A stretch of 57,644 nucleotides of DNA from Paenibacillus polymyxa (GTDB lineage: Bacteria > Bacillota > Bacilli > Paenibacillales > Paenibacillaceae): assembly GCF_018614975.1 (NCBI RefSeq), contig NZ_JAGGNR010000027.1, positions 1 through 57,644 of the forward strand, read 5' to 3'. The notes beneath the pieces are model-generated. The model saw only the letters and a program-made list of their open reading frames with translations, did no database searches and had not been told where the DNA came from. A program made the position numbers and the translations under genes. This document shows positions 34,476 through 43,935 of the stretch, in pieces. Numbering within the stretch: the stretch's first letter is position 1; every line of letters starts with the position of its first letter.

Positions 34476-35741
34476 CTATACGAGTGCTTTGGCAGCAATG
34501 TCTGAACGCTGATGTTTACCATCAAAATGGATACGCTCCGCCTGTTCATAGGCTTTGTTTCTAGCTTCGGCAATATCCGCACCAAGGCCAACTACGCCCA
34601 GGATCCGTCCACCATTGGTGACCCAGTCTCCTGCTTCACTACGCGCTGTACCTGCGTGGAATACCACGGCATCTTGCACTTGATCCAGACCTTCAATGAC
34701 TACGCCTTTGGCATAAGGACCCGGATAACCTCCTGAAGCAAGCACCACACATACTGCGGCTTCATTACTCCATTCAATCTCAATATCAGCCAGCTTGCCA
34801 TGAACAGTCGCCCAAAAGATATCAAACAAGTCACTCTTTAACCGTGGCAAAACAACCTGTGTCTCGGGATCACCAAAACGTGCATTGAACTCAATCGTTT
34901 TGGGTTTACCATCGGGTGATATCATCAGCCCGGCAAACAATACACCCTGGAATGGACGTCCCTCGGACACCATTGCCTTGGCTGTTGGTTTGATGATCGT
35001 CTCCACGGCTTCTTCAATAATGGATGAAGGGATATGTGGCAATGGTGAATATGTCCCCATCCCCCCTGTGTTTGGCCCCTGGTCATTATCGAATACAGGT
35101 TTATGATCCTGTGCTGCGGCCATTGGACGAACTGTCTCACCATCGACAAAGGCCAAAATCGACATTTCCTGTCCTGCGAGGAATTCCTCGATGATCACTT
35201 TGGCTCCTGCTTCACCAAATACTTTCTCCACCATGATACTGCGAAGTGCCTGATCAGCCTCTTCACGGGAGTATGCTACTGTCACACCTTTGCCCGCTGC
35301 CAGTCCATCTGCCTTGATGACAACCGGAATCGCTTGCTCACTCAGGTATGCTTGAGCCTGCTCGTAATTGTCGAATTTCTCATAGGCTGCGGTTGGAATG
35401 TTGTATTTGTGCAGCAGATCCTTCATAAACGTTTTACTTCCCTCGATCTCTGCTGCATTACGACGGGGTCCAAATACCGGGATGCCTGCCCTGTCAAATG
35501 CATCCACAATTCCGTCTGCCAATGGATCATCTGGCCCAATCACCACTAGACCCACTTGAAGTTCCACGGCAAGCGCCGTTAGTTTATCGAATTCATTCAC
35601 CGCAATGGCATGACACTCAGCGAGCTGAGCAATACCTGCATTTCCCGGTGCACAGTGAATCTTGTCTACCTTTGGACTCTTTGCCAGCGCCCAGATGATT
35701 GCATGCTCCCGGCCACCGCCGCCTACTACTAGAATATCCAT
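34476..35741 (-). CDS. purD: Phosphoribosylamine-glycine ligase
   Basis: ATP-dependent enzyme making glycinamide ribonucleotide, second step of purine synthesis. The 421-residue protein fits the family, with MDILVVGGGGREHA at the start, ATP-grasp segments (VVIKADGLAAGKGVTVA, EEFLAGQEMSILAFVDG) and the metal-binding FNARFGDPETQ near 290. I use ATG 35741 after GGAGGGGG; the longer frame is noise. It is last in the operon, separated from purH by 130 bases that contain a terminator-like hairpin. This makes it the gene most likely to be expressed at a lower level. Confidence 0.96.
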   Translation of the reverse strand: MDILVVGGGGREHAIIWALAKSPKVDKIHCAPGNAGIAQLAECHAIAVNEFDKLTALAVELQVGLVVIGPDDPLADGIVDAFDRAGIPVFGPRRNAAEIEGSKTFMKDLLHKYNIPTAAYEKFDNYEQAQAYLSEQAIPVVIKADGLAAGKGVTVAYSREEADQALRSIMVEKVFGEAGAKVIIEEFLAGQEMSILAFVDGETVRPMAAAQDHKPVFDNDQGPNTGGMGTYSPLPHIPSSIIEEAVETIIKPTAKAMVSEGRPFQGVLFAGLMISPDGKPKTIEFNARFGDPETQVVLPRLKSDLFDIFWATVHGKLADIEIEWSNEAAVCVVLASGGYPGPYAKGVVIEGLDQVQDAVVFHAGTARSEAGDWVTNGGRILGVVGLGADIAEARNKAYEQAERIHFDGKHQRSDIAAKALV

Positions 35742-35801
35742 TCGTTCTGTTCCCCCTCCGTGCATAACTGGATTTGTTACGTTAATGCGTGTTGAAAAAC
35801 C

Positions 35802-35853
35802 TAAAAAAGAGGGGGTGTACCATAAGTCATAAGTATGACTGGCGACACCCCTT
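35802..35853 (-). terminator. Terminator-like hairpin between purH and purD
   Basis: GGGGTGT and ACACCCC are the outer stem and AGTCATA/TATGACT an inner stem, followed on the minus strand by a CTCTTTTTT tract. The position inside the operon suggests partial termination or an mRNA end-protecting structure. Confidence 0.65.
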
Positions 35854-35871
35854 ATATAAACCTTTTTCGCT

Positions 35872-37419
35872 CTAGTGTTTGAAGTGACGAACGCCTGTGA
35901 AGACCATGGCAATTCCGTATTCATTGGCTACTTTGATGGATTCTTCATCTTTGATCGAACCACCAGGTTGAATCACTGCTGTAATTCCGGCTTTTGCTGC
36001 CAGTTCCAGTGTATCCCCCATTGGGAAGAACGCATCAGATGCTAGGATAGCACCTTTTGCTTGCTCGCCAGCTTGTTCAATCGCAATTTTGGCTGCACCT
36101 ACACGGTTCATTTGTCCAGCGCCCACACCTACCGTCATGTCATTCGCAGCAAGTACAATCGCGTTGGATTTCACGTGTTTAACTACTTTCCAGCCAAACA
36201 ACAGCTGTTTCAGTTCTTCTTCCGATGGCGCACGATCCGTTACCACGTTCAGCTCGCTCGCTTCAATGGAGTGAACATCGGACTGTTGCACGATCATACC
36301 GCCGTCGATGGACGTAACCACGAATTGGCTCTCCCGTTTACGAGCAGCATTCAGTTCGCCTGTTTTGAGCAAACGAATGTTTTTCTTCTTCGTCAGAATA
36401 TCGAGAGCCTCTTGTGTAAAGTCAGGAGCAAGTACGATTTCCAGGAAAATCTCGCTCAATTTAGCTGCTGTATCGCTGTCGATAATGCGGTTCGCTGCCA
36501 CAATGCCACCAAAGATAGACGTTGGATCTGCTGCATATGCCTTGCTGTAGGCTTCATAGATACTTGCGCCAATGCCTACGCCGCATGGGTTCATATGTTT
36601 AACCGCGACAACCGCCGGTTCTTCAAATTCTTTGACAATCTGCAATGCTGCGTTCGCATCATTAATGTTATTGTAAGACAACTCTTTGCCATGCAATTGC
36701 TCGGCTGTTGTCAACGTATCTTGAGCAGCCAGCGGTTTGCGGTAGAATGCCGCCTGCTGGTGTGGATTTTCGCCGTAACGCAAATCCTGGAGTTTTTCGT
36801 AAGTAACCGTCAGACGCTCTGGCAATGGATCGCCATTTACGTTGGACAGGTAGTCGGAGATGAGTGCATCGTAAGCCGCTGTATGGCGGAACACTTTTGC
36901 CGCAAGCCGTTTGCGTGTTTCGAGGGTGGTATCGCCACTGTTGCGCACTTCCTCCAGCACTTGGCTGTAATCAGATGCGTCTACAACGACACTGACAAAA
37001 GCATGATTTTTGGCTGCCGAACGAAGCATCGTTGGACCGCCAATATCGATGTTCTCGATGGCATCCTCGTATTCCACGTCCGGTTTCGCAATAGTCTCTT
37101 GGAATGGATAGAGGTTCACGACAACCAGATCGATATAGCCGAGACCGAGTTCTTCCATCTGGCGTGTGTGCTCTTCGTTGTCACGCACAGCGAGCAATCC
37201 ACTGTGAACCGCCGGATGAAGTGTTTTTACACGTCCGTCCATAATTTCCGGGAATCCGGTCACATCCGAAATTCCGATGACAGGTACGCCTTCCTTCGAC
37301 AACAGGCTGCTTGTACCTCCTGTCGAAATAATCTCCACACCCATTTGCGACAGCTCGCGGCAAAAGTCCACGATGCCTGTTTTATCCGATACGCTGACCA
37401 GCGCTCTTTTGATACTCAC
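35872..37419 (-). CDS. purH: Bifunctional AICAR transformylase / IMP cyclohydrolase
   Basis: Catalyses the last two steps to IMP. The 515-residue protein opens with the cyclohydrolase domain (about 1-195; KRALVSVSDKTGIVDF, VVNLYPF, DIGGPTMLRSAAKNH) and continues with the transformylase domain (about 200-515; LRYGENPHQQAAFY, VAVKHMNPCGVGIG with the folate-site His, and SDAFFPMGD). I chose GTG 37419 because AAGGAGGAG lies upstream; the family begins at this point (VSIKRALVS). A dispersed element separates it from purN. Confidence 0.97.
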   Translation of the reverse strand: MSIKRALVSVSDKTGIVDFCRELSQMGVEIISTGGTSSLLSKEGVPVIGISDVTGFPEIMDGRVKTLHPAVHSGLLAVRDNEEHTRQMEELGLGYIDLVVVNLYPFQETIAKPDVEYEDAIENIDIGGPTMLRSAAKNHAFVSVVVDASDYSQVLEEVRNSGDTTLETRKRLAAKVFRHTAAYDALISDYLSNVNGDPLPERLTVTYEKLQDLRYGENPHQQAAFYRKPLAAQDTLTTAEQLHGKELSYNNINDANAALQIVKEFEEPAVVAVKHMNPCGVGIGASIYEAYSKAYAADPTSIFGGIVAANRIIDSDTAAKLSEIFLEIVLAPDFTQEALDILTKKKNIRLLKTGELNAARKRESQFVVTSIDGGMIVQQSDVHSIEASELNVVTDRAPSEEELKQLLFGWKVVKHVKSNAIVLAANDMTVGVGAGQMNRVGAAKIAIEQAGEQAKGAILASDAFFPMGDTLELAAKAGITAVIQPGGSIKDEESIKVANEYGIAMVFTGVRHFKH

Positions 37420-37548
37420 AATATGCTCCTCCTTTAATGTCCCATGGCTTCGCGTTTCCTGACGAAACACAGCCGATTTATTTCCCGAGAAATATCACAA
37501 AATGCGTACCAATATTCGACTTCTGTTATACAGTTGATAAATGGATTG

Positions 37549-37734
37549 TCACACTAAAAAACTACGAGTCCAGAATAATCTTCCGATCGCTGTTATTCCA
37601 AGATTTTTTGAACAATTTCTCAATGGTAAAAATCCAGTAATAGCCTATGCTTCCGAAGCAGCTTTCTTTCAGAAAGCTTTTAGGCGAGCGCTTTGCTTCT
37701 CCAGCTTATTTCTGTCCTCTCCGTTAATGTGTGA
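37549..37734 (-). repeat. Dispersed inverted-repeat element, long form, inside the pur operon
   Basis: Outer TCACAC/GTGTGA, then CAGAATAATCTTCCGATCGC, GTTATTCCAAGATTTTTTG with AAAAATCCAGTAATA, and the extra GCTTTCTTTCAGAAAGC block shared with the copy upstream of ilvA. It fills most of the 332-base purN-purH gap and must be transcribed if the operon is one mRNA. Confidence 0.75.
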
Positions 37735-37751
37735 AAAAGTTTAAAACTATA

Positions 37752-38369
37752 TCAAACCGGCTTGTTAACAGTGACGTGACGTCCGTCTAATTGAACCAGA
37801 CCTTGAGCGAACCACGAAACAACCTCAGGGTATAACTGCTGTTCGGCTGCATGAATGGAGCGGCTGATTGACTCAGGCGTATCCTCTGGCAAAATGGGAA
37901 CAGGATGCTGGGCAATAATCGGTCCAGTATCCATGCCTCCATCCACAAAATGCACAGTCACGCCCGTTACTTTCACGCCATAGTCAAGTGCCTGTCCAAT
38001 CGCGTCCTTACCTGCAAATGCCGGTAGCAAGGACGGATGAATGTTAATCAACCGCCCTGCGTAACGATCCACCATAACCGAAGTCAGCAATCTCATATAT
38101 CCCGCAAGAACAACCAGGTCGATCTTTTTGGATTCAAGCACTTCCACGATCTCTGCCTCATAGGCTTCACGGGAAGCATAATTTTTCGGAGTAAACAGAT
38201 GACAATCCACGCCTGCGTCCTGTGCCCGCTGCACAACACGTGCAGATGGTTTATCACACACGAGCAGATCAACGGATGCATCCAGCCCACCGTTCCGTAC
38301 TGCATCGACCAATGATTGAAAGTTAGACCCTTCACCCGAGGCAAATACAGCTATGCGGTAGTTCGCCAT
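37752..38369 (-). CDS. purN: Phosphoribosylglycinamide formyltransferase
   Basis: Formyltetrahydrofolate-dependent third step of purine synthesis. The 205-residue protein has FASGEGSNFQSL at the phosphate loop, the catalytic NIHPSLLPAFAG (Asn, His near 106-108) and HFVDGGMDTGPII (Asp near 144). Its ATG overlaps the purM stop by one base (TAATG), so translation is coupled. A long element-bearing gap follows before purH. Confidence 0.97.
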   Translation of the reverse strand: MANYRIAVFASGEGSNFQSLVDAVRNGGLDASVDLLVCDKPSARVVQRAQDAGVDCHLFTPKNYASREAYEAEIVEVLESKKIDLVVLAGYMRLLTSVMVDRYAGRLINIHPSLLPAFAGKDAIGQALDYGVKVTGVTVHFVDGGMDTGPIIAQHPVPILPEDTPESISRSIHAAEQQLYPEVVSWFAQGLVQLDGRHVTVNKPV

Positions 38370-39409
38370 TAAACATCCGCTCCCGTGAAGGTTACTCGCG
38401 CATCTCCTTCAGTAACACGGCCAATGATATACGCTTCTTCACCAGATGCTTTCAGTTGTTGCAGAGCTTCCGTTGCATCTGCTTCATTAACGACCAGTAC
38501 AAGTCCGACACCCATGTTAAATGTGGTGAACATGTCACGGTTCGAGACAGTTCCCTTTTCCTGTAACAGGTTGAAGATCGGCAGGATCGGCCAAGAGCCG
38601 TAGTCAATATCCACATTCACGTTGCTCGGCAACATACGTGGGATATTTTCGATGAATCCACCACCTGTAATGTGTGCCATGCCTTTTACTTTTACCTTTT
38701 CCAGCAAGGACAACAGAGGTTTAACATAGATCTTCGTAGGTTCCAGCAGGGAATCACCCAGCTTACCACCCAGTTCGGCTACTTCATCATGCAGATCAAG
38801 TCCCGCATCTTCCAACAAAAGTCTGCGTACCAGCGAGAATCCGTTACTGTGCACACCGCTAGAGGCCAATCCAATTACTGTGTCGCCAGGGGCGATGGTT
38901 GTGCCGTTGATGATCTTTGCTTTGTCCACGATACCCACCGTGAATCCGGCAATATCGTATTCGCCTTCACTGTACATGCCCGGCATCTCCGCCGTTTCGC
39001 CACCGATCAGCGCACAACCAGATTGATGACAGCCTTCAGCAATACCCGCAACAATAGCTTCAATCTTCTCAGGAATGACTTTGTCACATGCCAGATAGTC
39101 AAGGAAGAAGAGTGGTTCTGCACCCTGTACCACAATGTCGTTCACACACATCGCTACCGCGTCGATTCCGATGGTATCGTGACGGTCCATGGCAAATGCA
39201 ATTTTCAGCTTGGTGCCTACGCCATCCGTACCGGATACAAGTACAGGCTCATCGTATTTATCTTTGTTCAAACCGAACAGGGCACCAAATCCACCCAGAT
39301 CTGTCATCACTTCCGGACGGAAGGTACGCTTCACGTGTTTTTTCATCCGTTCAACCGCTTCATTACCTGCCGCGATATCGACGCCGGCCTTTTTATATGC
39401 TTCAGACAA
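38369..39409 (-). CDS. purM: Phosphoribosylformylglycinamidine cyclo-ligase (AIR synthetase)
   Basis: Converts FGAM to AIR with ATP. The 346-residue protein shows GTDGVGTKLKIAF near 62, CVNDIVVQGAEPLFFLDYLA near 88, GGETAEMPGMY and ASSGVHSNGFSLVR, typical of the PurM/PurL superfamily. TTG start at 39409, ten bases after AAGGAG. The 819-base gap upstream, towards purF, is packed with hairpins, so purM translation starts right after a highly structured leader. Confidence 0.97.
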   Translation of the reverse strand: MSEAYKKAGVDIAAGNEAVERMKKHVKRTFRPEVMTDLGGFGALFGLNKDKYDEPVLVSGTDGVGTKLKIAFAMDRHDTIGIDAVAMCVNDIVVQGAEPLFFLDYLACDKVIPEKIEAIVAGIAEGCHQSGCALIGGETAEMPGMYSEGEYDIAGFTVGIVDKAKIINGTTIAPGDTVIGLASSGVHSNGFSLVRRLLLEDAGLDLHDEVAELGGKLGDSLLEPTKIYVKPLLSLLEKVKVKGMAHITGGGFIENIPRMLPSNVNVDIDYGSWPILPIFNLLQEKGTVSNRDMFTTFNMGVGLVLVVNEADATEALQQLKASGEEAYIIGRVTEGDARVTFTGADV

Positions 39410-39414
39410 GTGGA

Positions 39415-39640
39415 ATCATCTCCTTTTTTTTCGCCCCACCTAAATCCTCCCGCCCGGGAGGACCCCAGAGGACCTTGGCAGGCCCTCTGGACACCCGCCA
39501 AAAAAGCGGTGCAGAGGTGGTTGGTGTGATCTTGCTATGGTTGATTCGTGCGTGATCTCGCGGGATGGTTCGCCGATTCCGTTGGCTGCAAGCCATCGGT
39601 CGGCGAACCCCGCTCAGCTACGCTGCGGGGCAAGCCCGCT
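39415..39640. repeat. Cluster of palindromes between the repeat array and purM
   Basis: Several strong inverted repeats follow one another: CCTCCCGCCCGGGAGG, CCAGAGG/CCCTCTGG, GGTTCGCCGA (39567-39576) with TCGGCGAACC (39600-39609) enclosing TGGC/GCCA, and CCCCGC/GCGGGG. None is followed by a T tract typical of a terminator. Together with the adjacent tandem array, they make the purF-purM gap almost continuous stem-loop. Confidence 0.7.
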
Positions 39641-40230
39641 GGGCAGCTGCTTCGCCTGGCTGCCTAGCCCCTGTTGCTCCGCAAGGCGGGGCTTGAGGGC
39701 TCGGGCTGCGCCCGGGGGCAGCTGCTTCGCCCGGCTGCCCTTGCCCCTGTTGCTCCGCAAGGCGGGGCTTAAGGGCTCGGGCTGCGCCCGGGGGCAGCTG
39801 CTTCGCTCGGCCGCCCTTGCCCCTGTTGCTCCGCAAGGCGGGGCTTAAGGGCTCGGGCTGTGCCCGGGGCAGCTGCTTCGCTCGGCTGCCCTTGCCCCTG
39901 TTGCTCCGCAAGGCGGGGCTTAAGGGCTCGGGCTGTGCCCGGGGCAGCTGCTTCGCCTGGCTGCCTAGCCCCTGTTGCTCCGCAAGGCGGGGCTTGAGGG
40001 CTCGGGCTGCGCCCGCGGGCAGCTGCTTCGCTCGGCTGTTCTTGCCCCTGTTGCTCCGCAAGGCGGGGCTTAAGGGCTCGGGCTGCGCCCGCGGGCAGCT
40101 GCTTCGCCTGGCTGCCCTTGCCCCTGTTGCTCCGCAAGGCGGGGCTTAAGGGCTCGGGCTATGCCCGGGGGCAGCTGCTTCGCTCGGCTGTTCTTGCCCC
40201 TGTTGCTCCGCAAGGCGGGGCTTGAGGGCT
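39641..40230. repeat. Eight tandem ~76 bp GC-rich hairpin repeats between purF and purM
   Basis: The core CTGTTGCTCCGCAAGGCGG begins at 39671, 39747, 39823, 39898, 39972, 40048, 40124 and 40200, a period of 74-76 bases. By my count of one unit it is about 74% G+C. Each unit has three inverted repeats: GGGCAGC/GCTGCCC, GCCCC/GGGGC with TTGC/GCAA, and GGGC/GCCC. The last unit ends at the purF stop codon. Open frames on both strands are by-products of the repeat and low in stop codons. No spacers separate the units, so this is not CRISPR. Confidence 0.92.
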
Positions 40231-41707
40231 AACAGCTGCAGCCAAATTTTTCTTCGCCGTTGAAGTCCAGGCGGGTTGGATAATCATGATCAAAACATGC
40301 GAGACATAGTCCGCCCTTAGGATCATCCTGATTATCTCCCTGAATCGATGCAATCAGTCCATCGGGACTGAGGAACTCCAGGGAATCTGCATTAATTTCA
40401 CGGCAAATTTCTTCCACCGACAGCTGTGAGGCGATCAATTCGCGGCTATCCGGTGTATCAATGCCATAGAAACATGGGTTTTTGAACGGTGGCGATGTAA
40501 TACGGACATGAACTTCCGTTGCTCCTGCGTCACGCAGCATGTTCACGATCCGCCGGGAGGTTGTTCCCCGTACGATAGAGTCGTCAATCATAACCACACG
40601 TTTGCCTTCCACAACACGACGCACTGCGCTCAGCTTCATCTTGACGCCCTGCTCGCGCAATTCCTGGCTTGGCTGGATGAACGTACGTCCGGTGTATTTA
40701 TTCTTGATCATACCCATCTCATACGGAATACCTGTCTGTTCAGCGTATCCAATCGCCGCCGAGATGCTGGAATCTGGTACCCCCGTAACCAAGTCCGCAT
40801 CCACAAACGACTCAATCGCCATCCGGCTTCCCATCCGTTTACGGGCAGCATGCTGATTCGCACCATTCATATCACTATCCGGACGAGCAAAATATATATA
40901 TTCCATCGCGCATAATGCCTTGCGGTGTTTGTGATGATCAAAGCGATCCTCGTGTAGACCCTCTGCATCAAGCACAAGCAGCTCACCCGGTTCAATATCA
41001 CGAATCAACTCTGCGCCGATTGTTTCCAGTGCACAGGTCTCAGATGCAAACAGATACGCATCTCCCAGCTTCCCCATCGTCAGCGGACGAAGTCCGTGCG
41101 GATCGGAAGCCACGATCAGCTTGTCATTGGTCATGATCAAAAATGCATAACCGCCCACAATGCGCTGGAATGCCTCTTTTGCCGCTTCCACAAGCCCTTT
41201 GGAGGATCGTGCAATCAGATGCGCAATAACCTCGGTATCACTCGTTGTTTGGAAAATGGAACCGCTCTGCTCCAGCTCACGCCGAATCGTTGGTGCATTC
41301 ACAATGTTTCCGTTAGTCGCTACTGCCAGATCACCATCACGGTATTTGAATACCAATGGCTGGGCGTTTGTCAGTTTACTGTCACCACTTGTTGAATAAC
41401 GGACATGTCCAATGGAAATATCCCCGGTCAATGTCTGCATCAGGTCTTTGGTGAACACTTCCTTCACCAAACCCATGCCGCGGTGATAGTTAAACTGGCT
41501 GCCATCACTCACACACATGCCTGCACTTTCTTCGCCCCGATGTTGCAGCGCATGCAGTCCATAATAGGAGAGCGAAGCCGCGTCAGGGTGTCTGAACACC
41601 CCGAACACGCCGCATTCTTCCTTCAATTTGTCGAGTCCTTCCTTACCGGACCCTTCATTATAATAATCGCCTGTCCACAACGGTCCTGTCGTCAGTTCAT
41701 GAGACAT
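40229..41707 (-). CDS. purF: Amidophosphoribosyltransferase
   Basis: First committed step, making phosphoribosylamine from PRPP and glutamine. The 492-residue protein has a propeptide to E31, then the N-terminal nucleophile C32 (ECGVFGVF), a glutaminase domain to about 250, and the PRPP loop VVMIDDSIVRGTTS near 365. Cysteines in NPCFYGID, CLACFDHDYP and FGCSC fit the iron-sulfur cluster of the B. subtilis enzyme. ATG start overlaps the purL end by 16 bases. A tandem repeat array begins right at its stop codon. Confidence 0.97.
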   Translation of the reverse strand: MSHELTTGPLWTGDYYNEGSGKEGLDKLKEECGVFGVFRHPDAASLSYYGLHALQHRGEESAGMCVSDGSQFNYHRGMGLVKEVFTKDLMQTLTGDISIGHVRYSTSGDSKLTNAQPLVFKYRDGDLAVATNGNIVNAPTIRRELEQSGSIFQTTSDTEVIAHLIARSSKGLVEAAKEAFQRIVGGYAFLIMTNDKLIVASDPHGLRPLTMGKLGDAYLFASETCALETIGAELIRDIEPGELLVLDAEGLHEDRFDHHKHRKALCAMEYIYFARPDSDMNGANQHAARKRMGSRMAIESFVDADLVTGVPDSSISAAIGYAEQTGIPYEMGMIKNKYTGRTFIQPSQELREQGVKMKLSAVRRVVEGKRVVMIDDSIVRGTTSRRIVNMLRDAGATEVHVRITSPPFKNPCFYGIDTPDSRELIASQLSVEEICREINADSLEFLSPDGLIASIQGDNQDDPKGGLCLACFDHDYPTRLDFNGEEKFGCSC

Positions 41708-43935
41708 GGAATCGCATCCTCCCAGACCTGAGCCAAGCCTCCTACTGGTTCGCTCACGGCTGATGTTCCGTTTAATTCAATCGTCAGGTTACGTCCTTCT
41801 ACACGTCCAATTACAGCTACAGGTACACCGCGCTCACGTACAAATGCTTCAAGCTTACCCGCTTGCTCCGGAGAAGCCGACAGCAAGATACGGGATTGGC
41901 TCTCACTGAACAAGGCATGATCGCCGCGTAGTGCAGTCTCCACATTCACCTGTGCTCCTACGTTACCGCTGATACAAGACTCTGCGAGTGCTACAGCCAA
42001 GCCACCTTCAGACAAGTCATGTGCAGAGCGAACGAGACCGGATTGAATAGCTTCCAGCACGGTGCTGAGCAACGCTTTTTCCGTTTGCAAGTTCAGTTCT
42101 GGTGGACGACCTTCCGTCTCACCATGAACCGCGTATTGCAGCTCGCTGCCACCCAGTTCAGCTTTTGTTTCACCGAGGAGGATGATAACATCACCTTCGG
42201 ATTTGAATGCTTGCGTCGTGATATGATCCGTGTCATGAACGAGACCTACCATACCGACAACTGGCGTTGGATAGATGGAGCCTTTGGCGTTTTCATTATA
42301 CAGACTTACGTTACCACCGATGACCGGCGTATCCAGCACACGACAAGCTTCCGCCATACCGTCTACCGCTTTCTCCATTTGCCAGAAAATATCCGGCTTC
42401 TCCGGGTTACCGAAGTTCAGGTTGTCCGTAATCGCCAGCGGCTCTGCTCCGGAACATACAATGTTACGCGCTGCTTCACTTACGGCAATCCGTCCACCAA
42501 CTTCAGGATCAAGGTACACATAACGTCCATTACAGTCCGTTGTCATCGCAAGGCCTTTGCGTGTTCCACGAATCGTGACTACGGCTGCATCCGAACCTGG
42601 ACGAACGGCAGTGCTTGTACGCACCATGTAGTCATATTGATCGTACACCCATTTTTTACTTGCTACTGTTGGTGAAGCCAGCACTTGTTTCAGCGCTCCG
42701 CCGAGATCCGACACTTCGTCGTAACGAAGCGTGTCGATGGAAGCACTTTGCTCATAATAAGCAGGTACAGAAGAAGGTTTGTCATACACTGGGCATTCGT
42801 CAACCAAAGCCGTTACCGGCATATCTCCGACCACTTCGCCGTGGTGGATCAATTTCAGACGACCGTCATCCGTTACTTTACCGACTTTGGCACAGATGAC
42901 TCCCCAACGTTCAAAGATTTCCATCGCCTGCGCCTCATCCTTCGGCTCAACAACGAACAACATCCGCTCCTGGGACTCGGACAACATCATCTCGTAAGGC
43001 GTCATGCCTTCTTCACGCTGTGGCACCTGATCCAGATACAGCTCCAGACCGTTACCCGCTTTACTTGCCATCTCCGCACTAGAACATGTCAGACCCGCAG
43101 CACCCATATCCTGAATTCCGAGCACGATGCCCGTATCAATCAATTCCAGACAGGATTCCATCACCAGTTTCTCCATAAACGGATCACCAACCTGAACCGC
43201 TGTCCGTTGAGACTCGGATTCTTCCGTCAGTTCCACCGATGCAAAGGTTGCTCCATGAATACCATCCCGGCCTGTAGGTGGCCCAACATAATACACAGGG
43301 TTACCTACACCTTTGGCCACACCGCGCTGGATCTTGTCATGATCAATCAGACCCACACACATCGCGTTAACCAGCGGGTTGCCTTCATAGCTCTCATCAA
43401 ACATCACTTCGCCACCAACGGTAGGAATACCGATACAGTTCCCGTATCCGGCAATACCTGCTACCACATGTTCGAACAAATATTTAACACGATCGCTCTC
43501 CAGCTTGCCGAAACGAAGGGAGTTCAGCAATGCAACCGGTCTTGCGCCCATGGAGAAAATATCACGGATAATGCCACCCACACCTGTTGCCGCACCTTGA
43601 TAAGGCTCAACGGCGGAAGGATGGTTATGGCTTTCAATTTTGAAAACAACGGCCTGGTTATCACCGATATCCACGATACCGGCACCTTCACCAGGTCCCA
43701 TCAGGACACGTGGTCCAGTGGTTGGGAAACGGCGCAGCAATGGCTTGGAGTTTTTGTAAGCACAATGCTCGGACCACATTACACTGAACACACCAATTTC
43801 CGTGTAGTTTGGCTTACGCCCCATGAACTCACAGATCAGCTCATACTCGCTGTCAGATACGCCCATTTGTGCGTAAAGTTTATGTTCTGCGACCTGTTCT
43901 GCTGTTGGTTCCTTAGCGGATAGCTGCTGCGTCAT
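41692..43935 (-). CDS. purL: FGAM synthase subunit PurL (small type)
   Basis: Catalytic subunit of formylglycinamidine ribonucleotide synthetase. At 747 residues it is the short, Gram-positive and archaeal PurL that needs PurQ and PurS as separate partners, both encoded just upstream. Motifs include KIESHNHPSAVEPYQGAATGVGG (nucleotide binding), GGNVSLYNE and SAHDLSEGGLAVALAES. The ATG overlaps the purQ end by 23 bases and its own end overlaps purF, indicating tight translational coupling. Confidence 0.97.
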   Translation of the reverse strand: MTQQLSAKEPTAEQVAEHKLYAQMGVSDSEYELICEFMGRKPNYTEIGVFSVMWSEHCAYKNSKPLLRRFPTTGPRVLMGPGEGAGIVDIGDNQAVVFKIESHNHPSAVEPYQGAATGVGGIIRDIFSMGARPVALLNSLRFGKLESDRVKYLFEHVVAGIAGYGNCIGIPTVGGEVMFDESYEGNPLVNAMCVGLIDHDKIQRGVAKGVGNPVYYVGPPTGRDGIHGATFASVELTEESESQRTAVQVGDPFMEKLVMESCLELIDTGIVLGIQDMGAAGLTCSSAEMASKAGNGLELYLDQVPQREEGMTPYEMMLSESQERMLFVVEPKDEAQAMEIFERWGVICAKVGKVTDDGRLKLIHHGEVVGDMPVTALVDECPVYDKPSSVPAYYEQSASIDTLRYDEVSDLGGALKQVLASPTVASKKWVYDQYDYMVRTSTAVRPGSDAAVVTIRGTRKGLAMTTDCNGRYVYLDPEVGGRIAVSEAARNIVCSGAEPLAITDNLNFGNPEKPDIFWQMEKAVDGMAEACRVLDTPVIGGNVSLYNENAKGSIYPTPVVGMVGLVHDTDHITTQAFKSEGDVIILLGETKAELGGSELQYAVHGETEGRPPELNLQTEKALLSTVLEAIQSGLVRSAHDLSEGGLAVALAESCISGNVGAQVNVETALRGDHALFSESQSRILLSASPEQAGKLEAFVRERGVPVAVIGRVEGRNLTIELNGTSAVSEPVGGLAQVWEDAIPCLMN

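Noticed and set aside
36061..37437. 458-codon plus-strand frame antisense to purH
   Set aside because: Shadow of purH: high Cys, His and Phe content typical of an antisense frame, no start site.
39618..40149. Open frames of 110-147 codons on both strands across the tandem array (repeat peptides such as RSNRGKG and LLLRKAGLKG)
   Set aside because: They arise from a stop-poor 75-76 base repeat and are present on both strands, with no ribosome binding site. The unit is not always a multiple of three, so the frame is not kept.
39641..40230. CRISPR array
   Set aside because: Units are contiguous ~76-mers with no unique spacers, and no cas genes are nearby.
42685..43923. 412-codon plus-strand frame antisense to purL
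   Set aside because: Shadow of purL codon usage; composition rich in His, Arg and Thr and no ribosome binding site.
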